A stretch of DNA of 64,000 nucleotides from Chrysemys picta bellii (GCF_011386835.1 NC_088795.1:106328434-106392433), one strand, 5' to 3'; counted from the stretch's first letter, positions 1-12,778 are shown. The notes: generated by a model from the sequence alone, not told the origin. A program made the numbers and translations.

Positions 1-996
1 ACATCTTTCCTGAAATGTAGTGCCCAGAACTGGACGCAATACTCCAGTTGAGGCCTAATCCCCACAGAGTAGAGCAGAAGAATTACTTCTTGTGTCTTGC
101 TTACAACACTCCTGCTAATTCATCCCAGCATGATGTTTGCTGCTTTTCCCCCCAACAGTGTTACACTGACTTATGTTTAGCTGTGATCCACTATCACCCC
201 CCAGATCCCTTTCTGCAGTAGTCATTCCTAGGCAGTCATTTCCCATTTTGTATACGTGCAACTGATTGTTCTTTCTCAAGTGAAGTACTTTGCATTTGTC
301 CTTATTGAATTTCATCCTGTTTGCTTCAGACCATTTCTCCAGTTTGTCCAGATCATTTTGAATTTTCATCCTATCCTCCAAAAGCACTTGCAACCCCTCC
401 CAGCTTGGTATCATCTGCAAACCTTGAGTGTACTCTCTATGCCATTATCTAAATCAGGGATCGGCAACCTTTGGCACGTGGCCCATCAGGGAAATCCGCT
501 TGTGGGCCAGGACAGTTTGTTTTCCTGCAGCGTCCACAGATTCAGCCGATCGCAGCTCCCACTGGCCGCAGTTTGCCATTCCAGGCCAATGGGGGTTGCG
601 GGAAGTGGTGGCCAGCACATCCCTCAGCCCATGCCACTTCCCGCAGCCCCCATCGGCCTGGAAAGGCGAACCGCGGCCACTGGGAATTGTGATCAGCCAA
701 ACCTGCGGATGCTGTAGGTTAAAAAAAACGTCCCGGCCCGCCTGCGGCTTTCCCTGATGGGCTGTGTGCCAAAGGTTGCCAATCCCTGATTTAAATCATC
801 GATGAAGATATTGAATAAAACAGGACCCAGAACCAATCCCTGTGAAACCCTGCTCTATATGCCCTTCCAGCTTGACTGTGAACCACTGATAACTACTCTC
901 TAGGAAAGGTTTTCCAACCACTTATGCACCCACTTTATAGCAGCTCCATCTAGGTTGTATTTCCCTAGTTTGTTTATGCAACATTCTTTTAAAGTA
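1..996 (-). mobile_element. CR1 LINE fragment (ORF2 C-terminal half), split by a hAT MITE
   Basis: The minus-strand translation (for example positions 420-115) contains the CR1 reverse-transcriptase segment with [20 protein letters not shown] and KVLHL, matching the CR1 at 61.7-63.9 kb in the same order. The window starts inside the element, so its 3' part is cut off. Frames are broken by several indels and stops, so this is an old copy. It is interrupted at 455-788 by a younger hAT MITE and resumes at 797 (minus-strand match to about 62.6-62.8 kb). The right edge near 996 is approximate. Confidence 0.93.
455..788. mobile_element. Non-autonomous hAT MITE, family 1 copy A
   Basis: It begins CAGGGATCGGCAACCTTTGG and ends with the inverted form ...CCAAAGGTTGCCAATCCCTG, giving terminal inverted repeats of about 24 bp. 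It is flanked by 8-bp target duplications, ATCTAAAT (447-454) and ATTTAAAT (789-796), with one mismatch. An 8-bp duplication and CAG...CTG ends are typical of hAT elements. The interior is GC-rich and partly self-complementary around the AGGCCAATGGGG and CCCCATCGGCCT segments. No transposase is present. It sits inside a CR1 copy, so it inserted after that CR1. A second copy lies at 42894-43162. Confidence 0.9.
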
Positions 997-3423
997 GGGG
1001 TTTTGCTTTGTTTTGGTGGTGGTGGTTGGTTTTTTAATACATATTTTTCACAGGAGTTCTGAGAGGCTTAGAGTCAAATTCTGCCCTCTGTTCTATTCCG
1101 TTGAACCCCACAGGTTAATTAGTGCAAGCCTTCATGCAAATAATCTTCATACAAGCAGGTCAGTAGGATCATTTGTGAGGGTTTGCAAGACTAAGTTACC
1201 AATATGACAATGAGAATCCAGTGGAGTATAGCAGAAAATGTATGAGTAATGTTTTTGTTTTAAGAAGAAACCACATTTCCTTCATATAGGTTTTTTAATT
1301 TTCAGTAGGACAATATTTTCTAAATTCAAAAGTCCTCACAATTACACAATTTATTTAATTTCTCCTTTCTAGAATGGATTTTATATGTCTGAATAAGACG
1401 TTTCAAATTTCTCAGCTAGAAATGAAAGTGTGCTAAAGATTGTGAAAGCCTGACAGAAGGGGGGAAAAAAAACAACTGAGGATAGACTATAGGAGTCTGT
1501 TTTTTTTTTTTTTTTTTAAATGAACAGAAGTGTATCATTGAATTAGAACTGTCTGGTTGTCTTCGTAGATATACATCCTACACTGTCTGCAGAAGCACTT
1601 TCATCACAATGTGAAGAACATTTACAAACTCAATGTCTTTCATGAAAATAACTCCACAGCCTGTATCCTGTCAAGCATTTTTAGCACACAGCACTATATT
1701 ATTTCTTTCAGATCCTAACCTGTAAATAATAATCTGTGGTTTCTCTCTTTTTGGGGGTTCTCTGTATTTGAAAAATGCATGATTACTTGGGATTTGACTT
1801 AAATGTTGATCCTCGTGTATAATATGGAAACATGAGCAGATTTGTGCCAGCTTGATACCACTTGCATGTTCAAATGCTTGTCCAAGTGAAGACCTGGTCT
1901 GGCAACCAACAAAAGTGGTTTTTGTTTTGTTTTGTTTTTGCTTTTTACACAATAAGCACAATAACTGAAACAGAATTTAGGAAGCACTGCAAAAATCTTC
2001 CTTTTTAATAATCTTTCCACATTAAGAATGGCACTCAAAGCACTGACACCCCCTTGTATCCCTAAACTGCCATCAATCAAGAAACAAAAACTTTTAACCC
2101 TAAAAAGGGAGACACGCCAGTCTCCATTAAATCCACGAGAGACATGGCGATTGTTATGAATTTCAAGTGGAAGGTGGTTCAAATATTCAGTGATGGGCAA
2201 CAGTGTAAAACACTTAGATAGTTGGATTTATCTTGGTTTCTAACAGACTATTCTAAATTAAAAGTTATTAAAAGTGCTAAGTGATTACTCTGAAGCGAAG
2301 AGGCAACACTTCAATCAATCAATCAAAAATAAAAAAGTGACTAAATACATGTCCCAAGGGATAAAATAAACCACTGTTTAAAGAAATAAAAACCAAACTA
2401 ACAAAATTCTAATAGAAGAACTCAAGTTTTAATTAACCAGCTCTCAATACAGACAAGAGCCAGACATCCAGCAGCATTTTGGCTCCAAGCCTCTTTCGCT
2501 GCATGTATTCAATTCCCTTTTCATTTCAGTTAAATGAGTTTTGAACTCTATTGTCTTGATAATTAAATAATGCTAGGCTATTTTCTTTCCATGTGTGATA
2601 TTCCAGATGACAAGCCAGTTGACAATTATGTTGACATATATGAAGATTTACACACACATTTGAACTTAATTTCCAGTAAAAAAAATAAAATAAAATCAAT
2701 GTATTCACTAATTTCTTACATCAGTTTACTGATTTACATGAATTACTGGAATCTTAATAGTATACCTTAGACATCTATAGAAGCATCAAAGTTCAAAAGT
2801 AACTATTTCTCATTAAGTACCAGGAAGATGTGATAAATACAATATGTGGTATCACAGTTAAAAAATAGGGCAGAATTTGAACCAGAGAAACTTTATTACT
2901 GGTAACTATGCACACAAAGGAAAACACAAATTCATGTTAGATCCTAGGTTGAGTTGACTGGGCTAGCAAAACAAATACAATGCATTTAATGAAACTAACA
3001 GGGGAAAATCTGTTTCATGACAATGAATGTGCTACAGGGGGACTTGCATACCTATTCCAAATTATCTGTCTAATGCTTGCCCCCAAACTTGTATATGGTG
3101 CTTTCTAATAGTGGTTTAAAGATCAAGTCCTGATCTATTGTAGTCAATGGGACTTTTGCTGTTGACTTCAGTGCAAACAGGTTTTGTCCCAAACCTGCTT
3201 AATAGAGATAAAGCAAGAGCATTAGAAGAAATCAAGACAGTTTCCCTTTCTATAAGTGCAATTCTTTTAATACCTTCAGTTCTTCTACTATAAACAAAAT
3301 AAATCAATCTAAAATGATTGGGAGAGAACTTTTGAAAACTTCTCAATAGTAAATGTTACTCCCTATCTCACTAGAAATGCAGTTCATTATCATTAATAAT
3401 AGTTAAAACTAAATTCTTTATAC
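997..3423. other. Unassigned AT-rich spacer
   Basis: No gene or element is recognised. It holds a short TGG run near 1014-1026, a poly-T run at about 1499-1517 and, at about 3117-3200, a degenerate piece of an ancient interspersed repeat with the motif GTCAATGGGACTTTTGCTGT. Open frames here are short and have no recognisable domains. Confidence 0.5.
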
Positions 3424-4049
3424 TAGGGTTGTCAATTAATCGCAGTTAACTCATGCAATTAACTCAAAAATTAACCAATTAAAAAAATTAATCGCGATTA
3501 ATCACACTGTTAAATAATAGAACACCAATTGAAATTTATTACATATTTTTCGATGTTTTCCCACATTTTCAAATATCGATTTCTATTTCAACACAGAAAT
3601 AACAAAGTAAATCACTTTTGATTACAAATATTTACACTGTAAAAATGATAGAAAAAGAAATAGTATTTTTCAGTTTGCATCATACAATTACGGTAGTGGA
3701 ATCTCTTTATTGTGAAAGTGTAACTTACAAATATAGATTTTTCTTTTTACATAACTGCACTCAAAAACGTAACGATGTAAAACTTTATGTCCTACAAGTC
3801 CACTCAGTCCTATTTCTTGTTCAGCTAATCACTAAGACAAACAAGTTTACATTTACAGGAGATACTGCTGCCTGCTTTTTATTTACAATCACCTGAAAGT
3901 GAGAACAAGTGTTTGCCTGGCACTTTTGTAGCCAGCGTTGCAAGGTATTTATGTGCCAGATATGCTAAACATTTGTATGCCCCTTCATGCTTTAGCCACC
4001 ATTCCAGAGGACATGCGTCCATGCTGATGATGCTCTTTAAAAAAATAAT

Positions 4050-5576
4050 GTGTTAATTAAATTTGTGACTGAACTCTTTGGGGAAGAATGGTATGTCTGT
4101 CATGTTTTACCGACATTCTACCATATATTTCATGGTATAGCTGTCTCGGATGATGACCCAGCACATGTTAATGTTAAGAACACTTCCACAGCAGATTTGA
4201 CAAAATGCAAAGAAGGTACCAATGTGAGATTTCTAAAGATAGCTACAGCACTCGACCCTAGGTTTAAGAATCTGAAGTGTCATCCAAAATCTGAGAGGGA
4301 CGAGGTGTGGAGCATGCTTTCAGAAGTCCTAAAAGAGCAACACTCAGATGTGGAAAATATAGAACCCAAACCATCAAAACAGAAAATCAACTTTCTGCTG
4401 CTGGCATATGACTCAGATGATGAAAATGAACATGTGTCAGTCTGCTCGACTTTGGATCGTTATCTAGCAGAACCCATAAACAGCATTGACGCATGTTCTT
4501 TGGAGTGGTGGTTGAAGCATGAAGAGACATATGCAAAGTATGCAAAATAATGCACATTGGAAAATATAATCCCAACTAAATGTACAAAATGATGGGGTCT
4601 AAATTGGCTTTTACCACTCAAGAAAGAGATCTCGGAGTCATTATGGATAGTTCTCTGAAAACATCCACTCAATGTGCAGAGGAAGTCACAAAAAGCAAAC
4701 AATGTTGGGAATCATTAAGAAAGGGATAGATAATAAGACAGAAAATATCATATTTCCTCTATGTAAATCCATGGTATGCCCACATCTTGAATACTGTGTG
4801 TGGATGTGGTCGCTCCATCTCAGAAAAAGATATATTGGAATTGGAAAAGGTTCAGAAAAGGGAACAAAAATGATTAGGGGTAGGAACAACTGCCATATGA
4901 GGAGAGATTAATAAGACTGGGACTTTTCAGCTTGGAAAAGAGACTACTAAGGGGAGATATCATAGAGGTCTATAAAATCATGACTAGTGTCAAGAAAGTA
5001 AATAAGGAAGTGTTATTTACTCGTTGTCATAACACAAGAATTAGGGGTCACCAAATAAAATTAAGAGGCAGCAGGTTTAAAACAAACAAAAGGAAGTATT
5101 TTTTCACACAACTCACAGTCAACTTTTGGAACTCCTTGCCAGAGGATGTTGTGAAGGCCAAGACTATAACAGGGTTTAAAAATTAACTATATAAGTTCAT
5201 GGAGAATAGGTCCATCAATGGCTCTTAGCCAGGATAGACATGGTTGGTGTCACTAGCCTCTGTTTGGGAATGAGCGACAGAGGATGGATCACTTGGTGAT
5301 TACCTGTTCTGTTCATTCCCTCTGGGGCACTTGACATTGGCCACTGTAGGAAGACAGGATACTGGGCTAGATGGACCTTTGGTCTGACCCAGTATGGCCA
5401 TTCTTATATGACTCTTTAGCGCATCTGGCACATAAATATCTTGTGATGCCAGCTACAACAGTGCCATGCGAATGCCTGTTCTCACTTTTAGGTTACATTT
5501 TAAACAAGAAGCAAGCAGCATTATCTCCTGTAAATTGTAACCAAACTTGTTTGTCTGAGGATTGGCTGAAGTAGGA
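4050..5576 (+). pseudogene. hAT transposase remnant (C-terminal half), disrupted by a CR1
   Basis: Positions 4050-4550 encode about 160 residues with hAT features: a TALDPRFKNLK segment, an acidic stretch DSDDENE, and the start of the C-terminal dimerisation domain (DACSLEWWLKHEETY). The frame is cut by the CR1 insertion. The rest of the dimerisation domain resumes after it at about 5411-5574 (LAHLAHKYLVMPATTVPCE, then LFSL and LSPVN). In hAT transposases this domain mediates dimerisation; DNA-binding and most catalytic parts lie upstream and are missing here. The upstream sequence (about 3900-4049) reads as untranslated, so this copy was already deleted before the CR1 inserted. It is non-functional. 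The resemblance to ZBED-type domesticated proteins reflects their shared hAT origin; nothing suggests domestication here. Confidence 0.85.
4534..5405 (+). mobile_element. CR1 LINE 3' fragment inserted in the hAT element
   Basis: Broken plus-strand frames encode the CR1 reverse-transcriptase C-terminal region: LGIIKKGIDNKTENI, CPHLEYCVWMW, EKRLLRGDIIEVYKIMT, KRKYFFTQLTVNFWNSLPED. It ends with the 3' tail GGTCTGACCCAGTATGGCCA and ATTCTT repeats. ATATG occurs on both sides (4529-4533 and 5406-5410). This may be a short target duplication, although the right copy could also be part of the CR1 tail repeat. The same subfamily recurs at 49.8 kb (minus) and 56.9 kb (plus). Confidence 0.92.
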
Positions 5577-5947
5577 CTGAGTGGAGTTGTAGGCTCTCAA
5601 CTTTTACATTGTTTTATTTTTAATGCAGTTTTTTTTATATAAGTCTACATTTGTAAGTTAAACTTTCACAATAAAGAGATTGCACTACAGTAATTGTATT
5701 AGGTGAATTGAAAAATACAATTTCTTTTTTTTTTTACAGTGCAAATATTTGTAATAAAAAATAAACAAAGTGAGCACTGTACACTATGTATTCTGTTTTG
5801 TAATAGAAATCAATATATTTGAAATTGTAGAAAACATTAAAACTTATTTAAATAAATGAGATTCTATTATTAACAGCACAATTAATAGCGATTAATTTTA
5901 ATTGCATGATTAATTGTGATACTTCTTTTAATTGTCTGACAACCCTA

Positions 5948-8265
5948 CCTTTCTGCCTTATTGTATTGTCGGCAAAGGGAGCCCTTGCACAAATATAGTC
6001 CATGAAGTATATGTACAAAATGTGCCTATTCAATTTTGCACCAGTTCATGCACAAAATTAAAATATTTTCATATCATTGAGGAGATGTGTGTTCAAGTTG
6101 GGTTTGCTGAAACTATATTTGCACAAGCCAGTTCGGCAATTTTGTCCCAAAATTGGTGAAAATACACATTTTGAAATGGAGCACAAATTTTGTGTGAGCA
6201 CAAAAGAGTACATTCAACAATTTCCTTCTCTGTAACAAGGCTGTTGTGCAATTTGTTTTTATAGGATGGATCTGTATGTTTGGTACAAAGCAATAATATA
6301 TATGGAGCCATCCATAGGACAAAGATTCTCTTCCCTCGAAAATACTGTGGGGAGGTGATTATATTTTATTTATCATTTTTGTTTTATTTGATTTAGTGTG
6401 ATCAGGAACCAGCTCTGAATATAATGTCATGAATACCATCGAAGCACTTTAAGATGTCCACCTGTCCTGCAGAAGATTTTCTGCCTGAAGAGTGGATTCT
6501 ACTGACTAACACTAAATTCCAGTAACCAAAAAAAAAAAAAAAAAAAAAAAAGACACTTCTTGCCTGCAGTACAGGTTGATTTATATTGCACAAGGACTGA
6601 AAGAGAGACTGCTATGCCTGAACAGCAGTATATTGTTTTGTTGAATTTTAAAATAAAGTACCACAGTTGATTCAAGACAGCATGAAGTACAATAGAGGTG
6701 CTATTTCCAGATGGGAAGATCAAATAGTAAAAACCTGTGTCAAATTTCAACAGGCAATCATGCACTAGTAGAGTTGAAAGATCAATTATTGGCAGTGATC
6801 ATTTATCAGGTAAACCTGATAATCAATGTTTATCTTATAGATATTCATGCTTCCTAGTAAAGTGAAAGATCAGGAATTTAGTGACAACTGTGTGTGGACA
6901 CAGTGATGAGTTTTACTTTGATTTTTTCTTAAATGTGTATATACTAATCTTCCACAGACTTGTCTAGAATAGAGCCAAAATGCAAATAGTCAGTAATATC
7001 ACATATACTTTTAATGACTGCTTCATCATAAAATTAATGAAAATCATGAAGCATTACTGTTAATCAACTGTTTATACAGTCATATCTTTGTGCTTGTGTG
7101 ACAGCTTCATGGTTGATTTATGTTGGCACACTTTATAAAAGTGTTGTGAAACTAAGCAGTGAACCCTAATGGCGAAAGTCTACTAGTGAGGAGAGAGAAA
7201 AAAAATCATTGCTTTCTTATTACCCATAAGCCAGCAACATTTTTCTTTTTAAAGGTCAATCAATGACAGCATGAACTTTTTCTTTTCCAATACTGGAAAG
7301 CAGCAGTAAATTGCTTTCACCATACATGGTGGAATGGGTACACTGTTGGATAAGTTTTAATTCCAAAAATCACAGTAAGTGACCTTCTTTATAATATCAC
7401 TATTGTTTGTCTAGGCTCGGATAGCCTATCTGACAGTTTTCTGAAATTTTTAAAATACTGATATTCCTTGTCAAGTTGTCAATCAAGAAGTGAATTTATA
7501 TTAAAATGCTACCTTCTTCAAAAGTCTTTTGATAGAGAAGTTCAAATATTGTCTATGGTGAGAGAGAACCATAAAGTCTAAGCCATACCATATACTGTAG
7601 GATCAATTTTTAATGAGGATAGGTAAACATTTGAAGAAAAGAACCAAACAAATTTCATTTGTTTTGCACACTTGGTCAAATCTTGAGGTCCTTACAAGAC
7701 AATAGGGGTTTGCTTGAGTAAGGACTCCAGGATCTGGCCCATAGGGACAAATTATACCCTGTCCTTTGGGGAAGTGGAGGATCCTCTTGTTGTTGTTTTG
7801 GAGTCATTCTTGTGCACAAAGAAGATTTGGGAAGAATATGAAGGAGATTGTATTTGCTAGTGCAGAGGATAGTGAAGCTCCAGGATAGGAAGCAGGCAGG
7901 GAGAATGCCATAGGTTGTATGGACATATCAAAACCCTGGGGACTACTGCAGCCCTAGGATTACTGTAACACTTTAGGAGATGCTCTGCAGCAGCTTGTTC
8001 TGCTGTGGGGCAGATTTTCTATGCTTCTTCCAGTACCCAACCTAGTTACTCAGGCTGAGCACCAGGGGATGTAATTAGGTTCTTAATTTATTTACTGGAT
8101 CTGAACTTAAATGAAGTTTAAAATATTCTAGCTCTTCCCTAGAAATATCTACTTTTTCTAGCTTCATTATTTAGTTCTGATTAATGGATGCTCTGGTACC
8201 ATGTAATTAGCATACATGCTGATGGCAGTTCAGCTTTGTTAACCTTAGATGGCTGTTGGGTTTTT

Positions 8266-8267
<2 letters not shown>
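5948..8267. other. Unassigned AT-rich spacer
   Basis: No gene or clear element. There is a 23-bp poly-A run near 6529-6551. At about 7690-7745 there is a degenerate piece of an ancient amniote repeat (GAGTAAGGACTCCAGGATCT). Other open frames are short and low in complexity. Confidence 0.5.

Positions 8268-8343
<76 letters not shown>
8268..8343. repeat. Compound (TC)n(CA)n microsatellite
   Basis: About 16 TC units (8268-8300) run directly into about 21 CA units (8301-8343) with no interruption, so the tract is probably length-polymorphic. Open frames on both strands here are artefacts of the repeat. Confidence 0.98.
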
Positions 8344-8345
<2 letters not shown>

Positions 8346-8878
8346 TTGTAAAGACATTACTGTGAAAATGTTGATTTCACAGTTCAGAATGGATATTAAA
8401 CTTTGGGAATATGGCACTGTAATCAAAGCCATATAAATGGGATACAGATTATCAGGAAAGCCGATATTAGTTGAGAAACCTGAAAGAATCAGGTATTACC
8501 TATTAAACTGAATGAGTTTTTCTTTGCAGTTGTGGGACAATGATAATTGCACAAACTGCTTTGCTGGGATGATTTTTCCACCTAATTGTACTGCCAGTTG
8601 CAGTTAGAGGAGTTAATATCGCAGTTAAAGGTTCATTGCTAGTGTTCTGTCTGTCTCACACAACGGCAACCAAGAAATTACCTTGTCTATTACATTTAGG
8701 GTGTTACTATGATGCTTTAAAGTCACAAATGCTTAAGTTGAATGGAATGAGTTAGAGACATCTGGTTATAATGTAAACTAATGTTAAATTTTGTGTAACC
8801 AAGACATCTTGATTAAGCAGTTTCTACAGGATTTATATTGATTAGTGAACAGTAGTCACAAACAGCATTGGCTGTAGT
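8344..8878. other. Unassigned spacer
   Basis: Unique-looking AT-rich sequence. I recognise no element or gene in it. Confidence 0.5.
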
Positions 8879-8985
8879 GCAGCACCGGCTCTAGGCACCA
8901 GCGTTCCAAGCATGTGCTTGGGGTGGCCCTTTTCAAGGGGCAGCATTCCAGCCCTTTGCGGGCGGCACTTTTCAAGGGGTCTAAG
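8879..8985 (+). mobile_element. Truncated hAT MITE (family 2), left half only
   Basis: It starts GCAGCACCGGCTCTAGGCAC and continues CAAGCATGTGCTTGGGGTGG, matching the CAGGGCCGGCTCCAGG end and the reverse of the CAAGCACCTGCTTG segment in the element at 45503-45720. The opposite terminal repeat is missing, so only one end of the element is present. Confidence 0.7.
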
Positions 8986-11319
8986 ATCTGGAGTATGAGT
9001 TGATCTGGGGTAAGTGACGGGTTTCTTAGGACTGGTCTGTCACCTTTTATTACAAAGTTCATTTTGTCTGAGTGAAAAGATAGACTGGAGGTATAAGGGG
9101 ACTCTGACTCCTTGGTAGGACTGGTATAGCAAACCAGCAGTTCACATTTGTTACTGGCTTGGTGAAATCTAATTATAGGACACAGTCTGTCTTCTTTTCT
9201 GACAGTGCGCCCTGAGATAGGTACTCACAGTTGTGAGTCACTCCAGAGCGTGTGACACTGATCACTACTTTGGGGGAGTAAGATTTTCTCTGCTTTTGGT
9301 TGCAATAAAAATCTTAGTCTCACAACCTCCTGATTGCCTTTCATAATACACACACCCCATGAGTCATGACGCTCTTGCTGAGAAATAGATGTAGAAAGAA
9401 GGGACTCCCTGGAAAGAATTTTCCCATACAAACTCTATAATAAAAGTACAGGATTAGTGGGAAACTAATCTTTATTTCCTGGTCCAAACTAAATGATGTG
9501 GGTCAGGATAACATACCAAACCCAAGTCTTTATAAACTAATGTAGCCAATTAATAAAACAGACAAATGGAGACATAAAATGTGGATCAGCAAGTCATTGC
9601 ATTTTTAATTTTTATTCTGGGCTGTCTTTTCTAGTTAGTATTGTTTTCTGAATGTGGTGAAATCCAATTTTGGGTTGTGATAAGAATTCTGAATAAGTAT
9701 CCATCTTTTGTTTTAATTAGGAAAATATACTTTGAAATTTCAGACCACAAGCTTTCAATTTGGGATAAACCCAGAAAAAATATAAACATGATTTCCTATA
9801 ACTTGGCATTTCCTTCAGCATTTTTCTGTAATTTTTGTCTACTTTGTAAGACTGGGGTTTGCGAATATCTAATCATGATTTTCTCTCCATGAAAAGAAAC
9901 TTGTATAGCTGATAGTAGCTAGCATTATATCCTTCCAATTTTCTGGACAAAATTGGTTGCTTCATTTTTTTTTCCTCAATCAGGTCATACATTATGAATA
10001 TTGCCCTGGCATTCTATAGGGAAAAAGCAAATACAATGCAGTTTTGTTCTTACTACACGTGATTAACTTGTAACTTTCTTACATCATTTTCTACTGGGGA
10101 AAAAGCTGTCCTTAGGTCTTACAAATTTTTAAAATATTACCCCTTTTTGACCTGAGCGGTTAGCCAGCATTAAGGGTCCTGTGGGTTGTTCCTATAAAAA
10201 CGTGGTAGTCAGGTACTACTTTGATGCAATCCTGTTGATGTATAAAGTTCTGTTTTCCTGAACACAGTATGAATCAAATGAGTGCCAGTTTCTTTGCTGA
10301 CAGTTCAAGCCCCTTTCTAGTCAGCACTTAGCTTTTTGTCAGGGCCAGGCTCCCAGTACCTTTTCTGTCCATTTCCTTAGGTATTAAGTTGGCTTCATGA
10401 AAACAGAGGCACTCAAATTTGTTAGCCACTTTTGAAAAATCGCTGCTATAACTTCTTATATTTAAATTAGCTTAGTTTAATATGACTGAACAATGGTGCT
10501 TTCGCCAATAAATAAAAATACAGAACAAATATGAAACTAGAATAAGAAAATGAGGGGAAAATCCCATTGACTTCCCAGCAACCAAATTGCCTACTGTGAA
10601 CTGTGTACTACCACTGTAGAAGAACAATACCAGTGTAATCACTACTGGGGCTAAAGAATTTCTGTATTCTGCATTGCAATGAATGCCCCTTTCCTAAAAA
10701 TTTTTCCACAAGAGAGAAAGCTGACACAATACAACTAGTAAATGCCCAGATTGAACAAACATTACCTCAAAGAAGAGAACCTTTGCCCTGAGATCACAGA
10801 ATTTCTTCTTTATAAAAGAGCAAAGTAAAAGATCAGGGCATGCATGTCACTGAAATACAACAAACTAAGGAACATATGGGTGTTACTAGAAGCAGCTCTG
10901 TGTGCTGTGGTTCCTTTGTTCACTTAGTGAAAGCAAAAGTTACTACCCTTCTGAGTTCAACAGATTTATCAAAGATGATAATTCAGAGGAGAGTGAGGGC
11001 AAAGTGTTCTTGTTTGAGCAACTGGCTATTAGCTGAAGAGCAGAAATGTGCTGTAATGGCTGAATTTCCTGATCTGTTCTCAGTATTGAGTTGCATAACA
11101 TATTAATGACTTGACTCTTTTGTGAGTTATTCTGAGGTGAACATTTTCAGTCTTTTCAGTGAACTTTTTTCAATCTTCTCAAAAACAAAACCCAAAACAT
11201 TTTCCAAAATATCTGAAAAGCTCATGTGTTTTGATAAGCTAAATTAGTGAACAGAAATTTTTCAATTAATAAACTTGTGTATTCACACTGGGAACATATT
11301 AAATATATGATCACCTATG
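8986..11319. other. Unassigned AT-rich spacer
   Basis: No supported gene, RNA or repeat. The open frames at about 9641-9892 and 10840-11106 have no recognisable motif and no clear splice context. Confidence 0.5.
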
Positions 11320-11935
11320 ACGTTTCCTGGGGGGACCCAAGGTTGCAAGGCACCTTGCTACCACCTGCCTGGAGCATGAGGAAACCTGGCCTGTGTCTGC
11401 TGTGGGTCAGTTACTCAACTCCACCGCTTCCGGCAACATAAATCCTGCCCTGCAGGTCTCTACAGGCCCCAGTCTCTCTTTACAGGTTAATGAGAGGTAC
11501 ACGCCAACCCCCAAGTCTTATGAACATTCCACTGTACACCCCAGCTTACCAGTTTCACCTCAGGATCACCACTCTGTTAAGCACATAGAACTTAGCTATG
11601 TTTATAGTAAAAACTTTTTTTAAATAAAGAACAGATCAATTAATAGCAAGTACATGGAAGTATTGGAAACAGAGTTACATATAAAATAAAAGCACAACAG
11701 GCATTCTGGAACCTAGTCTTGCTCACCAGACTTTTTCAGTCAGGTAGGCTGTGATTCCTTTTTCATGAAACAAATCACACTCTCAGCCTGTCCCCTCAGT
11801 AAAAGATGCAGTGTGTAGCTCTGTACCTAAAGTCCAAAAATCCATTGTCTTCACTTGTAAACAGGATTCCCTTCTGCTGGTTTATTTATCTGTAAATTCC
11901 CTCTCTGGAAGATTTCACATTTCTTTCATTAGCAC
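11320..11935. mobile_element. LTR-like repeat fragment (tentative)
   Basis: This is a moderately GC-rich block (GGTTGCAAGGCACCTTGC, CTGGAGCATGAGGAAACCTG) followed by an A/T-rich stretch with AATAAAG and ATAAAATAAAAG motifs. Its composition matches the other LTR-like elements in the window and it abuts the next one directly. I see no second copy here and no target duplication, so the call rests on general resemblance to reptile LTRs. The open frames at 11247-11623 lie inside it and have no domain. Confidence 0.4.
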
Positions 11936-12778
11936 TGTCACAGAGTCCACTCACTCTTGTGGTACCTCCTACTGGTCACTATGGGGATTAGCTCTTCCAG
12001 GTGTTGCACCATCCCCTGGTGGTCTCTCCATCCATCCTCTCTCACCCTGCGGCCCCCCTCACTCCATCTTCCTCTTCATGGCTTCACCCTCCAGCCAGGT
12101 CACTATCCATGTTTTCCCACTTCCGGGGCATCAAAATCTATCTTGACCAGTTGTTTTCAACCCACAGCCTGCTTGCAGCCCAATCAGCACACAGCTCCAG
12201 CCATGTGATATCCTCAGGGCCATATAGGTAGTATATATACTGTGTGGATGCCACCCACAATAGTAAATAGGTTGAGAGCCATTGCTCTTGACAAATGGTC
12301 TCAGGTAGTCTTCCTACTCACTGCCCAGCCAGTGCCACTTCTTCAGCAGCTGGAAGGGGAACCCAGGCCCACCTTCTACTTCAGATTCCAGCTCAAGAGC
12401 CCTCTAATCAGCAGCCAAAGTCTGTACTCCTATTCCTTACTGCTTTCCCCTGACCATTTCCTACCTTTCTGGGTCTCCTGCCTCTCTGCATTTGCCTGCC
12501 CAAACTCCCTCCTCTCAGGGAGTAACAGTAGGTTACTCTTGATATGCCTGAAAACACCTCTCTTCTCCCAGAGAGTGACTGTAGATTACTCCTCCTGCAG
12601 CCCCCAGCTGCTTTCATCTCCTGGGATTTATACAGGCCCTTCTTGTTTCCCATCCATCTGAGCCTCATTTAATCAATCCATGCTCCCTGGCTCCTCCAGG
12701 TGCAGCCTGGGGGGTTAATTAGCTCAGCTAGCAACCTTAAGCCCTCCAGGCCATGTATGGGGTGGACACCCCATCACA
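11936..12778 (-). mobile_element. LTR-like element, family B, copy 1 (minus)
   Basis: Read on the minus strand it begins TGTGATGGGGTGTCCACCCC and ends GTGAGTGGACTCTGTGACA. The copy at 13435-14231 has the same terminal pattern (TGTGATAGGG... and ...GTGAGTTGAACCCTTTCAC). A TATA-like TGTATAAATCCC lies about 150 bp from its start. The 5-bp flanks (AGCAC and AACAT) match only partly, so the target duplication is uncertain. It contains a nested hAT MITE at 12148-12284. A solo LTR fits best; a terminal-inverted-repeat DNA element is the alternative. Confidence 0.65.
12148..12284. mobile_element. Small hAT MITE nested in the LTR-like element
   Basis: The ends are CAGTTGTTTTCAACC and ...GGTTGAGAGCCATTG, an imperfect inverted pair resembling the common hAT end CAGTGGTTCTCAACC. 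The flanks are ATCTTGAC (12140-12147) and CTCTTGAC (12285-12292), a 7/8 match, as expected for an 8-bp hAT target duplication. Length is 137 bp. No coding capacity. Confidence 0.8.

Larger units (their letters stand above)
3424..5947 (+). mobile_element. hAT-type DNA transposon with about 330-bp terminal inverted repeats, internally deleted
   Basis: The left end (TAGGGTTGTCAATTAATCGC) and right end (...TTGTCTGACAACCCTA) are inverted copies. The inversion continues inward for about 330 bp: 3424 to about 3765 aligns with the reverse complement of about 5617-5947 with scattered substitutions and indels. The interior encodes the C-terminal half of a hAT-family transposase; the N-terminal half (DNA-binding zinc finger and most of the catalytic core) is absent. 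A CR1 fragment is inserted at 4534-5405. No clear 8-bp target duplication remains (CTTTATAC against CCTTTCTG). Without the CR1 the element is about 1.65 kb. Confidence 0.85.

Noticed and set aside
4050..4550. Domesticated ZBED-type host gene
   Set aside because: The frame is deleted at its 5' side, interrupted by a CR1 and flanked by transposon inverted repeats, so it is a dead transposase.
8181..8436. Ser-Leu/Thr-His and Cys-Val rich frames
   Set aside because: Translation of the (TC)n(CA)n microsatellite.
12242..12661. 139-codon plus-strand open frame
   Set aside because: Lies inside the minus-strand LTR-like element and partly in the nested hAT MITE; composition artefact.
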